NCBI RefSeq assembly: GCF_036038375.1
Contig: NZ_CP107935.1
Location: 9,982,001-10,046,000, forward strand
DNA from: Streptomyces sp. NBC_00414
GTDB lineage: Bacteria > Actinomycetota > Actinomycetes > Streptomycetales > Streptomycetaceae
Length of the DNA stretch: 64,000 bases
Direction of reading: 5' to 3'
The notes under the pieces are model-generated. The model was not told the origin of the DNA and did no database searches. It worked only from the letters and a program-made list of their open reading frames with translations. Below are positions 1 to 9,332 of the stretch, in pieces. Made by a program: the position numbers and the translations under genes. Numbering within the stretch: the first letter of the stretch is position 1; each line of letters begins with the position of its first letter.

Positions 1-247
1 CACCCACCTCGGGCACGTCCACGGTGCCGTCCACGGTGGTCTCGTATCCCTGAACGGGCACCCGCCCGCCGTCCGTGCGTCATGCCGTCCCGTCTCCGTC
101 CCCGATCGCGGGGGCGAAGGCGGGACGGCTGTGCATTCCCTCCACCTCACTCCCGGAGCCGCAGATCCATTGCCAACTCCCGGCGTCGCCCCTAACCTCA
201 CATCGTCTCCATCCGTGAACTTCATTCGCCTACACGAACGAGGATCG
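1..247. other. Left edge of the window, no gene that can be assigned
   Basis: Two short readings run off the left edge and I cannot choose between them. On the plus strand an open frame ends at a TGA at 51-53 (last residues ..VPSTVVSYP), followed about 30 bases later by a hairpin, which would suit the end of a gene entering from the left. On the minus strand a frame opens at a GTG at 59-61 and reads VPVQGYETTVDGTVDV, which also looks protein-like but has no good ribosome binding site. The rest, up to the start of the lyase at 248, holds the hairpin and the presumed lyase promoter. Confidence 0.35.
84..129. terminator. Hairpin, possible terminator
   Basis: GCCGTCCCG (84-92) pairs with CGGGACGGC (121-129), and inside it CCCCG (100-104) pairs with CGGGG (109-113) around ATCG. 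There is no T-run, as is usual in high-GC actinobacteria. It could end a plus-strand gene whose stop lies at 51-53. Confidence 0.4.
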
Positions 248-1558
248 ATGGGCAGAGTATCGATGGACAACCGACTTCGCCGGGTCGCGGTGCTGACGGC
301 AGTGGCCCTTTTCGTCGGCCTGCTGACCCCGGCCGCCTCCGCCCACCCGACGGCGGCCCACCCGAGGACGGCGCCGCCCGGGACCGCACAGCCCAGGACC
401 GTCGTCCTCGACGGCGGGCGGCTCCAGCAGACCAAGGTCCGCTTCCAGCACGGCGACCCCCGGCTTCGAAGAGCCGTCACGAATCTGACCGGGCGGGCCG
501 ACAAATGGCTCGATCAGGGCCCTTGGACGGTCGTCGACAAGCCCAGGCCCGCACCGAGCGGCGACGTCCACGACTATCTGAGCCAGGCCCCCTACTGGTG
601 GCCCAGCCAGTCACCCACCGCCGACAACCCCTGGGGCTGCCCGTACGTGCAGCGGGACGGTGAGCGCAATCCCGAGGTCGACACGGGCACCGACCGGCTG
701 GATCTGGAGAAGGTCTTCGACTCGTCGTACGACCTCGCGCTCGCCTGGCACTACACGGGGAAGCGGCAGTACGCCCAGAAGGCCGCACAGATCCTGCGGA
801 CCTGGTTCCTGGCCCCCGCCACACGGATGAACCCGGACCTCCAGCACGCACAGTTCATCCCGTGCAAGTACGACGGCCGGGCCATCGGCATCATCGACTT
901 CTCGCAGTCCTACACCGCGGTCCTCGACGCCGTCGCGATTCTCCAGTCCGGCGCCCCCGCCTGGACCGGCGCGGACCGGATCGGCATGAGGCAGTGGAAC
1001 AGCGACTTCCTCGACTGGCTGACGAACAGTGACTTCGGCAAGCAGGAAGGGGCCGCGGCGAACAACCACGGCACGTTCTACGACCTGTTGGTGGCAGGCC
1101 TCGCCTCCGCGACCGGCGACCAGGACCTGGCCCGCCGGACCGTGCGCGACGCGGCCGGCACGCGGATCGCTCCCCAGATCGCGGCGGACGGGAGCCAGCC
1201 GCAGGAGCTCGCCCGGACCAGGAGCTGGCACTACTCGACCTTCGACCTCGTCGCGTACACCAGACTCGCCGCGATCGGGCAGCACGTCGGCGTGGACCTG
1301 TGGCGCTACCGGGGACCGGACGGACAAAGTCTCTTCAAAGCCGTGCGCTACCTGCTTCCCGCGGCGACGGGACGCGCCGTCTGGCCGCACCCCGAGCTGG
1401 AATTCCGCCGGTTCGCGGCAAGCGACGTCGTCCACGCGGCGGCGGACGCGGGCGACGGTGCGGCAAGGAAGGCCGTGCCGCTGCTGGAGGAACCGCCGGG
1501 CGGAGACCTGTGGGCCCTACGACCCGCGGCGGAGCAACTCGACTCCATAACCGGCTGA
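248..1558 (+). CDS. Secreted alginate-lyase-family protein
   Basis: The mature part matches the alginate lyase family fold (Pfam PF05426 type, an alpha/alpha toroid): an APYWWPSQ block near the start of the domain, a central NNHGTFYDLL block carrying the conserved Asn-His, and a later WHYSTFDL block with the Tyr. These are the residues expected to do beta-elimination of uronate polysaccharides. I chose the ATG at 248 because GAGG lies just upstream and the product then starts with a typical signal peptide (basic MGRVSMDNRLRR, then AVLTAVALFVGLLTPAASA). The ATG at 263 is an alternative; the longer frame from 131 has no support. At about 436 residues it is of usual family length. Family members act on alginate or other uronate glycans, so the exact substrate is not settled. 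Confidence 0.8.
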   Translation: MGRVSMDNRLRRVAVLTAVALFVGLLTPAASAHPTAAHPRTAPPGTAQPRTVVLDGGRLQQTKVRFQHGDPRLRRAVTNLTGRADKWLDQGPWTVVDKPRPAPSGDVHDYLSQAPYWWPSQSPTADNPWGCPYVQRDGERNPEVDTGTDRLDLEKVFDSSYDLALAWHYTGKRQYAQKAAQILRTWFLAPATRMNPDLQHAQFIPCKYDGRAIGIIDFSQSYTAVLDAVAILQSGAPAWTGADRIGMRQWNSDFLDWLTNSDFGKQEGAAANNHGTFYDLLVAGLASATGDQDLARRTVRDAAGTRIAPQIAADGSQPQELARTRSWHYSTFDLVAYTRLAAIGQHVGVDLWRYRGPDGQSLFKAVRYLLPAATGRAVWPHPELEFRRFAASDVVHAAADAGDGAARKAVPLLEEPPGGDLWALRPAAEQLDSITG

Positions 1559-1567
1559 TCCACAGCC

Positions 1568-1610
1568 CACCGAGTGACCGGCGACGGGGTTCGTCGGCGG
1601 TCACTCGGTG
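1568..1610. terminator. Bidirectional terminator between convergent genes
   Basis: A perfect 13-bp stem, CACCGAGTGACCG (1568-1580) with CGGTCACTCGGTG (1598-1610), and an inner CGAC/GTCG pairing. It lies in the short gap between the ends of the lyase gene and the beta-galactosidase gene and can serve both. Confidence 0.75.
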
Positions 1611-1625
1611 AGTCGCGGCCGACTC

Positions 1626-4600
1626 TCAACCCGCCGTGGATATACGCAACCTGATCGTGCGCGCTTCCGGGCGCAGTGCGAACTCGGGCCACACGTCCGG
1701 CCCGCACGTCCGCGAGCCGAGACCGTGCTGGGCCGCGTCGATGATCAGGTGACTCGTCGTCGACTCGCCCAGCTCGAAGGGGTGTTGCGCGAGGGCGATC
1801 TGCTGGGGGGTGTGGCGGCTGAGCGTGAAGCCGGGCCGACGCCCCCGGGCGTCGGGCAGGGCCTCGACGCGCAGCACCTCGGCGTCGCCGCTCACCAGTG
1901 TCAGCCGACGCAGCTCGGAGCGGTGCCCCGTTTCCTGCGGGCGCGCGTAGTCGACCGAGAGGTCTCCGATCGTCGAGGAGAACCGGCCCGTGCGAGCCGC
2001 CCGGAGACTGTCGGGATACGACTCCAGCGGTCCCAGACCGAACCACGTCGCCCCGTCGACGGCAGCCGTGCCGTCGGGCAGCTCGAAGCGGATACCGATC
2101 CGGGGCCACACCGTGCGCCAGCCGCGCGAGGGCTCTATCTCCACGCGCAGTTCCAGCTCAGCGTCCTCGACCGACCACACGGACTCCACCATCACCCATG
2201 ACACGGAGTTCGCGGCGGAGACCCTGTCGAGGGTGCGCAGCGCGTCCGTGGTGTGCTCCACGAGGACGCGCCGTGTCGTCAGCCGGTCGAGGCCGTCACG
2301 ACGCCACAGGTCGGCGCTGGACACCCCGGCGATGCTGTCGTCGCTGTCCTCGACGCCGTCGGACGGGCTCTCGTCGTTGTCGGTCGGCGCGCGGAACAGC
2401 TCCAGCCGCGGCCCGGTCACCTCGCGGCCTGCGAGGCGGCTGAGCGAGCCGCCGGTGAACTCGGCCGTACCGAGCGACAGGTTCCCGTCGCCCGGCCGCC
2501 AGTCGTCCCGGGAGCGGACGGCGGGCACGGGACGGCGTGCGGAGCAGTCCAGTTGGGCCGTGGCGATCACATGTCCCGCGGGCGCCCAGGACGTCGTCAC
2601 CGCCGTCGTCGCGTCGATCGTCAGCCACGTCTCGGCGTCGGGGACGACGGCGACCGGAGGCAGCGGCGCCCACGCCGACTCGCCCGCGGCGACGACGGGC
2701 ACCTCCAACTCGCCGGAGGCGACAGGGGTTCCGTCGTGTTCGAAACGCCAGCGGAAACGCAGGTCGGACGTGTCGGCCGTGTGCCGCAGGCTGGTGACTT
2801 CGACCTTCTCGCCGTCGAAGGTGAACTCGACCGGCTGAACGACCGCCTTGAACTCGTGGAGGCTGGGGGTGGGGACGTCGTCGCTCAACAGCATGCCGTC
2901 CATCACGAAGTTGCCGTCGTGCACGACCTCTCCGAAGTCGCCGCCGTAGGCGTGGTAGTCCCTCCCGTCCGGGGCCGTGGCGAGTATGCCGTGGTCGCGC
3001 CATTCCCACACGAACCCGCCGTGCAGTCGCGGATACCGTCGTACGAGGGCTTCGTACTGGTCGAACGCGCCCGGCCCGTTGCCCATCGCGTGCGCGTACT
3101 CGCACAGCAGGAACGGCTTGGTGCGCTGCCGGGCGCTCTGCGCGGGCGTGCAGTTCAGCAGCGCGGAACGCGCGCCGTCCGCTCCGATCTGCTCCGTCTC
3201 CGGCACCGACGAGTACATGCGCGAGTAGATGTCGGTGTACTCGCCGGTGTAGTCGCCCTCGTAGTGCACGGGACGTTCCGGATCGCGGGCGTGGACCCAT
3301 GCCGACATGGCCGCCAGATTGCCGCCGGTACCCGACTCGTTGCCCAGCGACCAGATCACGATGCTGGGATGGTTCTTGTCCCGCTCGACGGTGCGCCGGA
3401 TGCGGTCCAGGTAGGCCTCGCGCCACGCCGGGTCGTCACTCGGATTGCCGGTCCAGTCGAGCTTCTCGAAGCCGTGCGTCTCCAGATCGCATTCCAGGAC
3501 CACCCAGAAGCCGAGTTCGTCGGCCAGGTCGAGCAGCCGGGGGTGCGGCGGGTAGTGGCTGGTGCGGATGGCGTTGACGTTGAACCGCTTCATACGGGCC
3601 AGGTCCTCGCGCGCGTGCTCCTCGTCGAAGACGCGGCCCCGCTCGGGGTGCGCCTCGTGCCGGTTCACCCCGTGGAAGACGACACGGCGGCCGTTGACCA
3701 GGAACCGGTCGCCGCGTATCTCGACCGTACGGAATCCCACCCGCAGCGCGATGCTCTCCGCGGCCGTGGACACGGTGACGTCGTACAGGCGGGGCCGCTC
3801 GGCCGACCAGGGCTCGACACCGGCGACGTCGAGGGGGGCCACGTCGGCCGGGGTGGCCCAGACGTGCTCGACGCCGAGCTCGGGGATGCGCAGGGTGACC
3901 GGGAACGCGGCGGCGTCGGCGGTGATCTCCGCCTCGACCCGCCCGGCCCGCCCGGCACCGTGCTCGAAACCGGTCCGCAGCCAGACGTCCTCGATGCCTC
4001 CGACGGGGCGGGCGACGAGCGTGACATCGCGGAAGATGCCCGGCAGCCACCACTGGTCCTGGTCCTCGACGTAACTGGCCGCCGACCACTGGTGCACCCG
4101 TACGGCGACGACGTTGTCGCCCGTGCGCACCGCGGAGGTGACGTCGAACTCGTGGGCGAGCCGGCTCCCGCTCGCGCTGCCGATCTCCGAGCCGTTGACC
4201 CACACCCGGAACAGCGACTCGACGCCGTCGAAGCGCAGCACCACACGCTCGGCGTCGGACCAGTCGGCGGGAACGTCGAAGTGCCGGCGGTAGTCACCGG
4301 TCGGGTTCTCGTCCGGGACGTGGGGCGGGTCGATCGGGAAGGGGAACTGGATGTTCGTGTAGATCGGCCGGCCGTAGGCTCCGTCGCCCTCCAGCACCCA
4401 GTGGGAGGGCACGGGGATGCTGTCCCACCCGTGGTCGTCGAAGCCGTCGGCCGCGAAGTCCTCCGGGCCCGACGCCGTGGGCGACAGCCGGAAGCGCCAG
4501 GGCCCGTTCAGCGAACGCGAGGGCGCGTCGGAGCGCAGCCACGAACGCGCCGGGCGCAGTGCGCCGCGCCCCGGCGAGATGTCCGAAACATGGGGGGAGA

Positions 4601-4640
4601 GCTCGGTGGACAAGAGGTCACGACTCTTTCTGTGTGTCAC
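1626..4640 (-). CDS. lacZ: Beta-galactosidase, glycoside hydrolase family 2
   Basis: A full-length (1004 residues) LacZ-type enzyme: N-terminal jelly-roll, immunoglobulin-like domain, TIM barrel, and the C-terminal small-chain domain. The general acid/base is Glu435 in WSLGNESGTG and the nucleophile is Glu514 in LLCEYAHAMGN; the NRHEAHP and NAIRTSHYPP blocks of the active site are present. No signal peptide, so it acts in the cytoplasm on imported beta-galactosides. It is the last gene of the LacI-controlled operon, 54 bases after the alpha-mannosidase. The GTG at 4640 has a weak ribosome binding site; a TTG at 4613 (then STELSPHVSD) is a plausible alternative start. With the mannosidase it suggests trimming of mannose- and galactose-containing oligosaccharides such as N-glycans. 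Confidence 0.9.
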   Translation of the reverse strand: MTHRKSRDLLSTELSPHVSDISPGRGALRPARSWLRSDAPSRSLNGPWRFRLSPTASGPEDFAADGFDDHGWDSIPVPSHWVLEGDGAYGRPIYTNIQFPFPIDPPHVPDENPTGDYRRHFDVPADWSDAERVVLRFDGVESLFRVWVNGSEIGSASGSRLAHEFDVTSAVRTGDNVVAVRVHQWSAASYVEDQDQWWLPGIFRDVTLVARPVGGIEDVWLRTGFEHGAGRAGRVEAEITADAAAFPVTLRIPELGVEHVWATPADVAPLDVAGVEPWSAERPRLYDVTVSTAAESIALRVGFRTVEIRGDRFLVNGRRVVFHGVNRHEAHPERGRVFDEEHAREDLARMKRFNVNAIRTSHYPPHPRLLDLADELGFWVVLECDLETHGFEKLDWTGNPSDDPAWREAYLDRIRRTVERDKNHPSIVIWSLGNESGTGGNLAAMSAWVHARDPERPVHYEGDYTGEYTDIYSRMYSSVPETEQIGADGARSALLNCTPAQSARQRTKPFLLCEYAHAMGNGPGAFDQYEALVRRYPRLHGGFVWEWRDHGILATAPDGRDYHAYGGDFGEVVHDGNFVMDGMLLSDDVPTPSLHEFKAVVQPVEFTFDGEKVEVTSLRHTADTSDLRFRWRFEHDGTPVASGELEVPVVAAGESAWAPLPPVAVVPDAETWLTIDATTAVTTSWAPAGHVIATAQLDCSARRPVPAVRSRDDWRPGDGNLSLGTAEFTGGSLSRLAGREVTGPRLELFRAPTDNDESPSDGVEDSDDSIAGVSSADLWRRDGLDRLTTRRVLVEHTTDALRTLDRVSAANSVSWVMVESVWSVEDAELELRVEIEPSRGWRTVWPRIGIRFELPDGTAAVDGATWFGLGPLESYPDSLRAARTGRFSSTIGDLSVDYARPQETGHRSELRRLTLVSGDAEVLRVEALPDARGRRPGFTLSRHTPQQIALAQHPFELGESTTSHLIIDAAQHGLGSRTCGPDVWPEFALRPEARTIRLRISTAG

Positions 4641-4694
4641 ATACGACTACGACGGAGCTACGAGGTGCCACGGCGGTCCTCGACAGGAGGTGGC

Positions 4695-7460
4695 CTATCG
4701 GAGTACGACCGTGCGGATCTCCCATGGACCGAGGGCGAGTTCGAGTTCGTTCGCCGCCTCGGTACGGGAGAGGGGTCGGCCGAGCAGATCCACGGTGGTG
4801 GCCTCTGAGAACGCGCCCGTCACGCGGACGGTTGACGCACTGTCGCGCATCGCCACCAGCCGCACCTCGATCCCGGTCCCGGTCTCGACACCGGTCCCGG
4901 CACTCGCCCCGGTCCCGGACTCGGCGTCGGTGACACGGCGGACGCCGGACACCAGCACGTCCTGACCGTCGACGCGCAACCCGCCCGCGTCGGGCGGCAG
5001 TTGGCCCCCGGCGGGTGCGGTCCCGCGCGTGACGAGCACGTCGTTGCGGAACTCCTCGGCGAGCGCGACCGCGTCCGCCCCGCGCCAGCCGGCGGCGGAC
5101 GGGACGACGGCGAACCGGTTCTCGACGCGCATGCCGAGGTCCTGCGCACCCGGTACGGGGATCTCGCTCGCCGCGGGCTCGTCGCGCAGGGGATGGATGT
5201 TGACGCTGATCGAGCCGATCGCCCGCAGCAACGTGATGGCCAGTTCGGCGCCGTCGCCGACGAGTTCGTACTCGCTGGAGTGGTCGAGCAGGACCGTGGC
5301 GGCGCCCGCCGACACGAACGTACCGGCGGGGAAGGTCGGCAGCGGGAACTCGCCCCAGCCGCCCTCGGCCGTGAGACCGCGTTCGGTGACGGCGAACTGT
5401 CCTGCGGACGAGGACGTGGCCACCGGTTCGGGCAGCGGCACGTGGAAGCGCAGCCGGTGATCCGCGGACCGGTTGAGGAACGAGGTGCGGACGCGCACGA
5501 ACGGTTCACCGGCCCGTACCTCCACCAGCGTCTCCACCGGGGTCGGCAGCGTCCGTCCGTCGCGCAGGTCGCGGTCGTCGGACAGGGCGACGGGCCACGC
5601 GTAGACGCGGGTGACCCGCAGCTGCGACCGCAGGGGGCCGTCCTCAAGGAGATCGACGGTGATCTCCGTCGGGTCCTGGACGAGGACGTCGTGCGCCGGG
5701 GGAGCGTAGTTGTAACTGTCGCCACGGTCACCGCCGTCGACGAGGCGACCGACGCCGCGCAGCACGGTCCCGTCGGCACCGGCGATGTCCAGCGTGCCGT
5801 CCGCGGCGACCGTGACCTCGACCAGACCGTTGGAGAGCGTGCGATCCGCCGCTGTCGAGGGCGCGTACGAGGCCGGTGCGGCAGCGGAGGTCTCGCGCGG
5901 CTCGACCCGGAAGGCGGTCAGCCCGGAAGCGGGGACCTTCACGGGGACCAGTGCGGTGGCCCGGGCCTCCTCCACCGTCAGCACCCGCCACTCACCCGGA
6001 TGCGCGGCAGCCGCGGCGGCGACCTCGCGGCGCAGGATCAGCAGGTCGAACGGCCCCTCGGCGGGGACCTCGGCGAGATGGAAGACGAGCGAGCCGGGAG
6101 TGAGTTCGTAGTGGTCGATGAGCCGGCCGAACAGCTCACGGCGGTGGATACGGCGCAGCACGCGTTCGAGCCGGGAGGCGTCCATGCGCTCGTCGCTCAG
6201 CACCGTCGGTGCCTCGGAGACCAGCTGCACGGGGTGCGCCGAGCCGTCGGCGAGGGTCGCGACCAGGCTCGAACCCTCCGGCGGGGCGACGACGTCCACC
6301 TCGACCAGCGTGGTGCGCTCGAACGGCAGCGGGTTGGCGATCAGGTGGCCGTCGCTCGGCACCAGCCCCGCGGGTTCGGCGAGCGCCGCGTCCCGGACGG
6401 CGCGCGCGGTCTGAGCGGCCTCCGCGAGGCGTGCGGCGACCTGGTCGCAGGTCTCGTCGGTGCCGGAACCGACCACCGAGTCGTGCGCCGTCGACTCGAT
6501 GACCTTGTGCCAGGCGAGGGCGAGGAACGGCGAGTCGTCGCGCCGGGACCACAGGGCGTTCATACGCTCGGCGTGGTCGATCGTGCGCTCGGCGAGTGCC
6601 ATCCGCTGCTTGAGAGCGAGCCGCACGGAGAGCACGCCGGGGAGGATGTTGCCGCGTGAATGGCTGCGCAACTCGCCGGTGACGACGGCCGACACCTCGT
6701 CGTGGACATGCTCGCGGAGGTATTCGTCGAGGGTCGCGATGGTGATGGGCCGGCCCTCGCCGGAGGCCCGGCGCAGCCAGGCCGCGAGGTCCGGGTCGGG
6801 CGCGTTGTGGTCGGTACCGGCCATCGCGAGGACCGGATCGGAGCCCCATCGCGCGGCCGTCATCTCCGCGTAGTCGCCCAGCGCGCGGCCGACCCGGTCG
6901 GGCACGAGCAGGACGTCGAGGCCGTTGTCGTAGCCGTCGAAGAGGAACTCGGTGCGCACCTCGGAGCCGTCGGGAGCGCGCCAGCGGAAGGCATGGCCCT
7001 CGATGGCGGCGGGCACACCGCGCCACAGTGCCGCGTGCTCGAACCCGGCGCGCGCGAGGATCTGCGGCATCTGCGCGACGTGGCCGAACATGTCCGGCAG
7101 ATAGCCGACGGGCATCGCGCCGCCGAGTTTCGCGGCGGCCGACCACCCCATCCGCAGGTTGCGGACGATGGTCTCTCCGGAGCAGAGGAACTCGTCGAGC
7201 AGGATGAGCCACGGCCCGATCGCGATCCGGCCCTCGGTGACCAGGGCGACGACCCGGTCGCGGTTCTCCGGCCGCATCTCCAGGTAGTCCTCGATCGCGG
7301 CCATCTGCCCGTCGACCGTGAAGCGGAAGCCAGGGTTCGCCTCGGCCGTCTCCAGCACGGTGTCGAGGGCGGCGACGAGGCGGTGCCGGAATACCTGGAA
7401 CGGCTCGTACCACTCCCGGTCCCAGTGGAAATGGGGCACGAAGACGGCGGAGTTGCTCAT
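4695..7460 (-). CDS. Alpha-mannosidase, glycoside hydrolase family 38
   Basis: The N-terminal HFHWDREW motif (residues 10-17) holds the zinc-binding His and Asp of GH38, and GYLPDMFGH (Asp123) holds the catalytic nucleophile. The long C-terminal half is the beta-rich region usual for these 900- to 1000-residue enzymes. There is no signal peptide, so it hydrolyses alpha-mannosides in the cytoplasm. The ATG at 7460 gives a start directly into the catalytic domain; the ribosome binding site is poor (an AAGG about 11 bases upstream). It lies 60 bases downstream of the second permease gene and upstream of lacZ, as part of one operon. Bacterial GH38 enzymes of this type cleave short manno-oligosaccharides; the linkage specificity cannot be read from the sequence. 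Confidence 0.9.
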   Translation of the reverse strand: MSNSAVFVPHFHWDREWYEPFQVFRHRLVAALDTVLETAEANPGFRFTVDGQMAAIEDYLEMRPENRDRVVALVTEGRIAIGPWLILLDEFLCSGETIVRNLRMGWSAAAKLGGAMPVGYLPDMFGHVAQMPQILARAGFEHAALWRGVPAAIEGHAFRWRAPDGSEVRTEFLFDGYDNGLDVLLVPDRVGRALGDYAEMTAARWGSDPVLAMAGTDHNAPDPDLAAWLRRASGEGRPITIATLDEYLREHVHDEVSAVVTGELRSHSRGNILPGVLSVRLALKQRMALAERTIDHAERMNALWSRRDDSPFLALAWHKVIESTAHDSVVGSGTDETCDQVAARLAEAAQTARAVRDAALAEPAGLVPSDGHLIANPLPFERTTLVEVDVVAPPEGSSLVATLADGSAHPVQLVSEAPTVLSDERMDASRLERVLRRIHRRELFGRLIDHYELTPGSLVFHLAEVPAEGPFDLLILRREVAAAAAAHPGEWRVLTVEEARATALVPVKVPASGLTAFRVEPRETSAAAPASYAPSTAADRTLSNGLVEVTVAADGTLDIAGADGTVLRGVGRLVDGGDRGDSYNYAPPAHDVLVQDPTEITVDLLEDGPLRSQLRVTRVYAWPVALSDDRDLRDGRTLPTPVETLVEVRAGEPFVRVRTSFLNRSADHRLRFHVPLPEPVATSSSAGQFAVTERGLTAEGGWGEFPLPTFPAGTFVSAGAATVLLDHSSEYELVGDGAELAITLLRAIGSISVNIHPLRDEPAASEIPVPGAQDLGMRVENRFAVVPSAAGWRGADAVALAEEFRNDVLVTRGTAPAGGQLPPDAGGLRVDGQDVLVSGVRRVTDAESGTGASAGTGVETGTGIEVRLVAMRDSASTVRVTGAFSEATTVDLLGRPLSRTEAANELELALGPWEIRTVVLR

Positions 7461-7520
7461 GGCGGGAGGAACCTTCTGTGCTGGCCGGGCGTGCGGCGGG
7501 GGAACGGCGGGCGCGGGCGG

Positions 7521-8378
7521 TTACTTGAGCGAGCCGGCGGCGAGGCCGGTGCGCCAGAACCGCTGGAGGAGGATGAACACGATGATCACCGGCACGATCG
7601 ACACCAGCGAGCCGGTGATGACGGACTGCTGGAGCAGTGGGGCCCGGGCGGTCTGACCGTTCCACTGGTACAGGCCGAGGGTGATCGGGAACAGGGATTC
7701 CTTCTGCAGCATGACCATCGGCAGGAAGAAATTGTTCCAGATGGCGACGAACTGGAACAGGAAGATGGTCACCAGCGCCGGTGTCATCAGCTTGAAGGCC
7801 ACCGAGAAGAAGGTGCGGAACTCACCCGCGCCGTCCAGGCGTGCCGACTCGATCAGCTCCTGGGGGACGGAGGCGTTGGCGAAGATGCGTGCCAGGTAGA
7901 CGCCGAACGGGCTGACGATGCTGGGCAGGAACACCGCGAGATAGGTGTTGACGATCCCGGTCGCCGAGAACAGCAGGAACAGCGGGAGGGCGAGCGCGGT
8001 GGTGGGGACGAGGACGCCGCCGAGGATGACGGAGAAGAGGAACTCCCGCCCGCGGAAACGGAACTTGGCGAGCGCGTATCCGCACAGCGCGGAGATCAGC
8101 GTGCCCACGGCCGCGCCCAGCACCGCGTAGATCACGGTGTTGACGGCCCACCGGCCGAAGATGCCGTCGCTGCGGGTGAACAGGACGCGCAGGTTGTCGA
8201 ACAGGTTGAAGTGCGAGAACGCCAGCCCGTTGGTGGTGGCCAGGTCCCCCTGCGGCTTGGTGGCCGCGACGATGAGGAAGTAGATCGGCAGCAGGAAGTA
8301 GATCGCGAGCAGCAGCATCAGGGCCATGGCCGCCGTGCGGCTGACGCGGCTCTCGCGGTTCACGGATGTGTTGCTCAC
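7521..8378 (-). CDS. Carbohydrate ABC transporter permease (MalG type)
   Basis: A 285-residue inner permease with six predicted membrane segments, starting with a hydrophobic AAMALMLLLAIYFLLPIYF helix. It carries the EAA loop (ESARLDGAGEF) that contacts the ATPase. The GTG start overlaps the stop of the upstream permease by four bases (GTGA), with GAAGAGGG upstream, so the two are translationally coupled; the longer frame up to 8879 is only a continuation inside the neighbour. No ATPase gene is nearby. In Streptomyces such importers share the ATPase MsiK, which is known from the family and not shown here. Confidence 0.9.
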   Translation of the reverse strand: MSNTSVNRESRVSRTAAMALMLLLAIYFLLPIYFLIVAATKPQGDLATTNGLAFSHFNLFDNLRVLFTRSDGIFGRWAVNTVIYAVLGAAVGTLISALCGYALAKFRFRGREFLFSVILGGVLVPTTALALPLFLLFSATGIVNTYLAVFLPSIVSPFGVYLARIFANASVPQELIESARLDGAGEFRTFFSVAFKLMTPALVTIFLFQFVAIWNNFFLPMVMLQKESLFPITLGLYQWNGQTARAPLLQQSVITGSLVSIVPVIIVFILLQRFWRTGLAAGSLK

Positions 8379-9325
8379 AGGCCGGCCCTCTTCGACGTCA
8401 GTCGCATGAATCCGAAGCTCAGGACGAAGGTGATGACGGCGATGACCACCGAGATCGCCGCGGCCTGCTGGTAGTTGTTCCCGGACGCCACCGCGTAGGC
8501 GAGCATGTTCGGCGTGAACGTGCTGGAGATGTTCGAGGAGATCTGCCGCAGCACGGCCGGCTCCGCGTAGAGCTGGAGGGTGCCGATGATCGAGAACACC
8601 GTGGTGAGGACGATCGACGGGGCGATGATCGGCACCTTGACCCGCCACGCGATGGCCCAGTTGCTGGCACCGTCCAGCTTGGCGGCTTCGTACAGCTCCT
8701 GCGGGATCGACTGCAGGGCCGAGTACATGATGAGCATGTTGTAGCCGGTCCACAGCCAGGTGGAGATGTTCGCCGCCGACCACAGCACGGCTCCCGGGCC
8801 GAGGAAGTCCGGGTCCAGGCCGATGCCGTTCAGCAGGTCCACGACCGGGCTGAGCTGCGGCGAGTAGAGATACGACCACATGATCGCGGCGATGACACCG
8901 GGCACGGCGTACGGCATGAACGCGGTCATACGGAAGACCGACTTGAGCTTCAGCAGGGGAGTGTCGAGGAGCAGGGCCATGATCAGGGCGACGAACAGCA
9001 TGACCGGCACCTGCACGACGCCGAACAGTCCGATGCGCCCGATGCTGGACCAGAACTCCGTGTTCTCGAAGACCTTCTGGTACTGCTCGAAGCCGCCGAA
9101 GCTCGTGTACGAGGTGCCGTACTGGCCGCCGGTGCGGTGCACGGCACGGAAGCTCTGCCAGAGCGCGTAGCCGACCGGTACCAGGTAGAACAGCACGAAG
9201 GGGAGGAAGAAGGGGATCAGGAACGCGGTGATGGTGCCCGCCCGGGGGCCACCGCCGTTGAGACGGCGGCGGCCCCCCGGTGACGTCACCACACGCGTCG
9301 ACGCGCGGGTCGCGAGGTCGGTCAT
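8375..9325 (-). CDS. Carbohydrate ABC transporter permease (MalF type)
   Basis: A 316-residue membrane protein: a charged N-terminus, a first helix TAFLIPFFLPFVLFYLVPVG, five further helices, and an EAA loop (EAAKLDGASNW). It pairs with the permease that overlaps its end. It begins 7 bases after the binding-protein gene and so belongs to the same transcript. It would form the heterodimeric channel that moves the oligosaccharide delivered by the lipoprotein. Confidence 0.9.
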   Translation of the reverse strand: MTDLATRASTRVVTSPGGRRRLNGGGPRAGTITAFLIPFFLPFVLFYLVPVGYALWQSFRAVHRTGGQYGTSYTSFGGFEQYQKVFENTEFWSSIGRIGLFGVVQVPVMLFVALIMALLLDTPLLKLKSVFRMTAFMPYAVPGVIAAIMWSYLYSPQLSPVVDLLNGIGLDPDFLGPGAVLWSAANISTWLWTGYNMLIMYSALQSIPQELYEAAKLDGASNWAIAWRVKVPIIAPSIVLTTVFSIIGTLQLYAEPAVLRQISSNISSTFTPNMLAYAVASGNNYQQAAAISVVIAVITFVLSFGFMRLTSKRAGL

Positions 9326-9332
9326 GCCGCGA

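Noticed and set aside
2253-4808. An 851-codon open frame on the plus strand opposite the beta-galactosidase
   Set aside because: It is the reverse complement of a clear GH2 gene; long antisense frames are common in DNA of this G+C content and the protein text has no domain.
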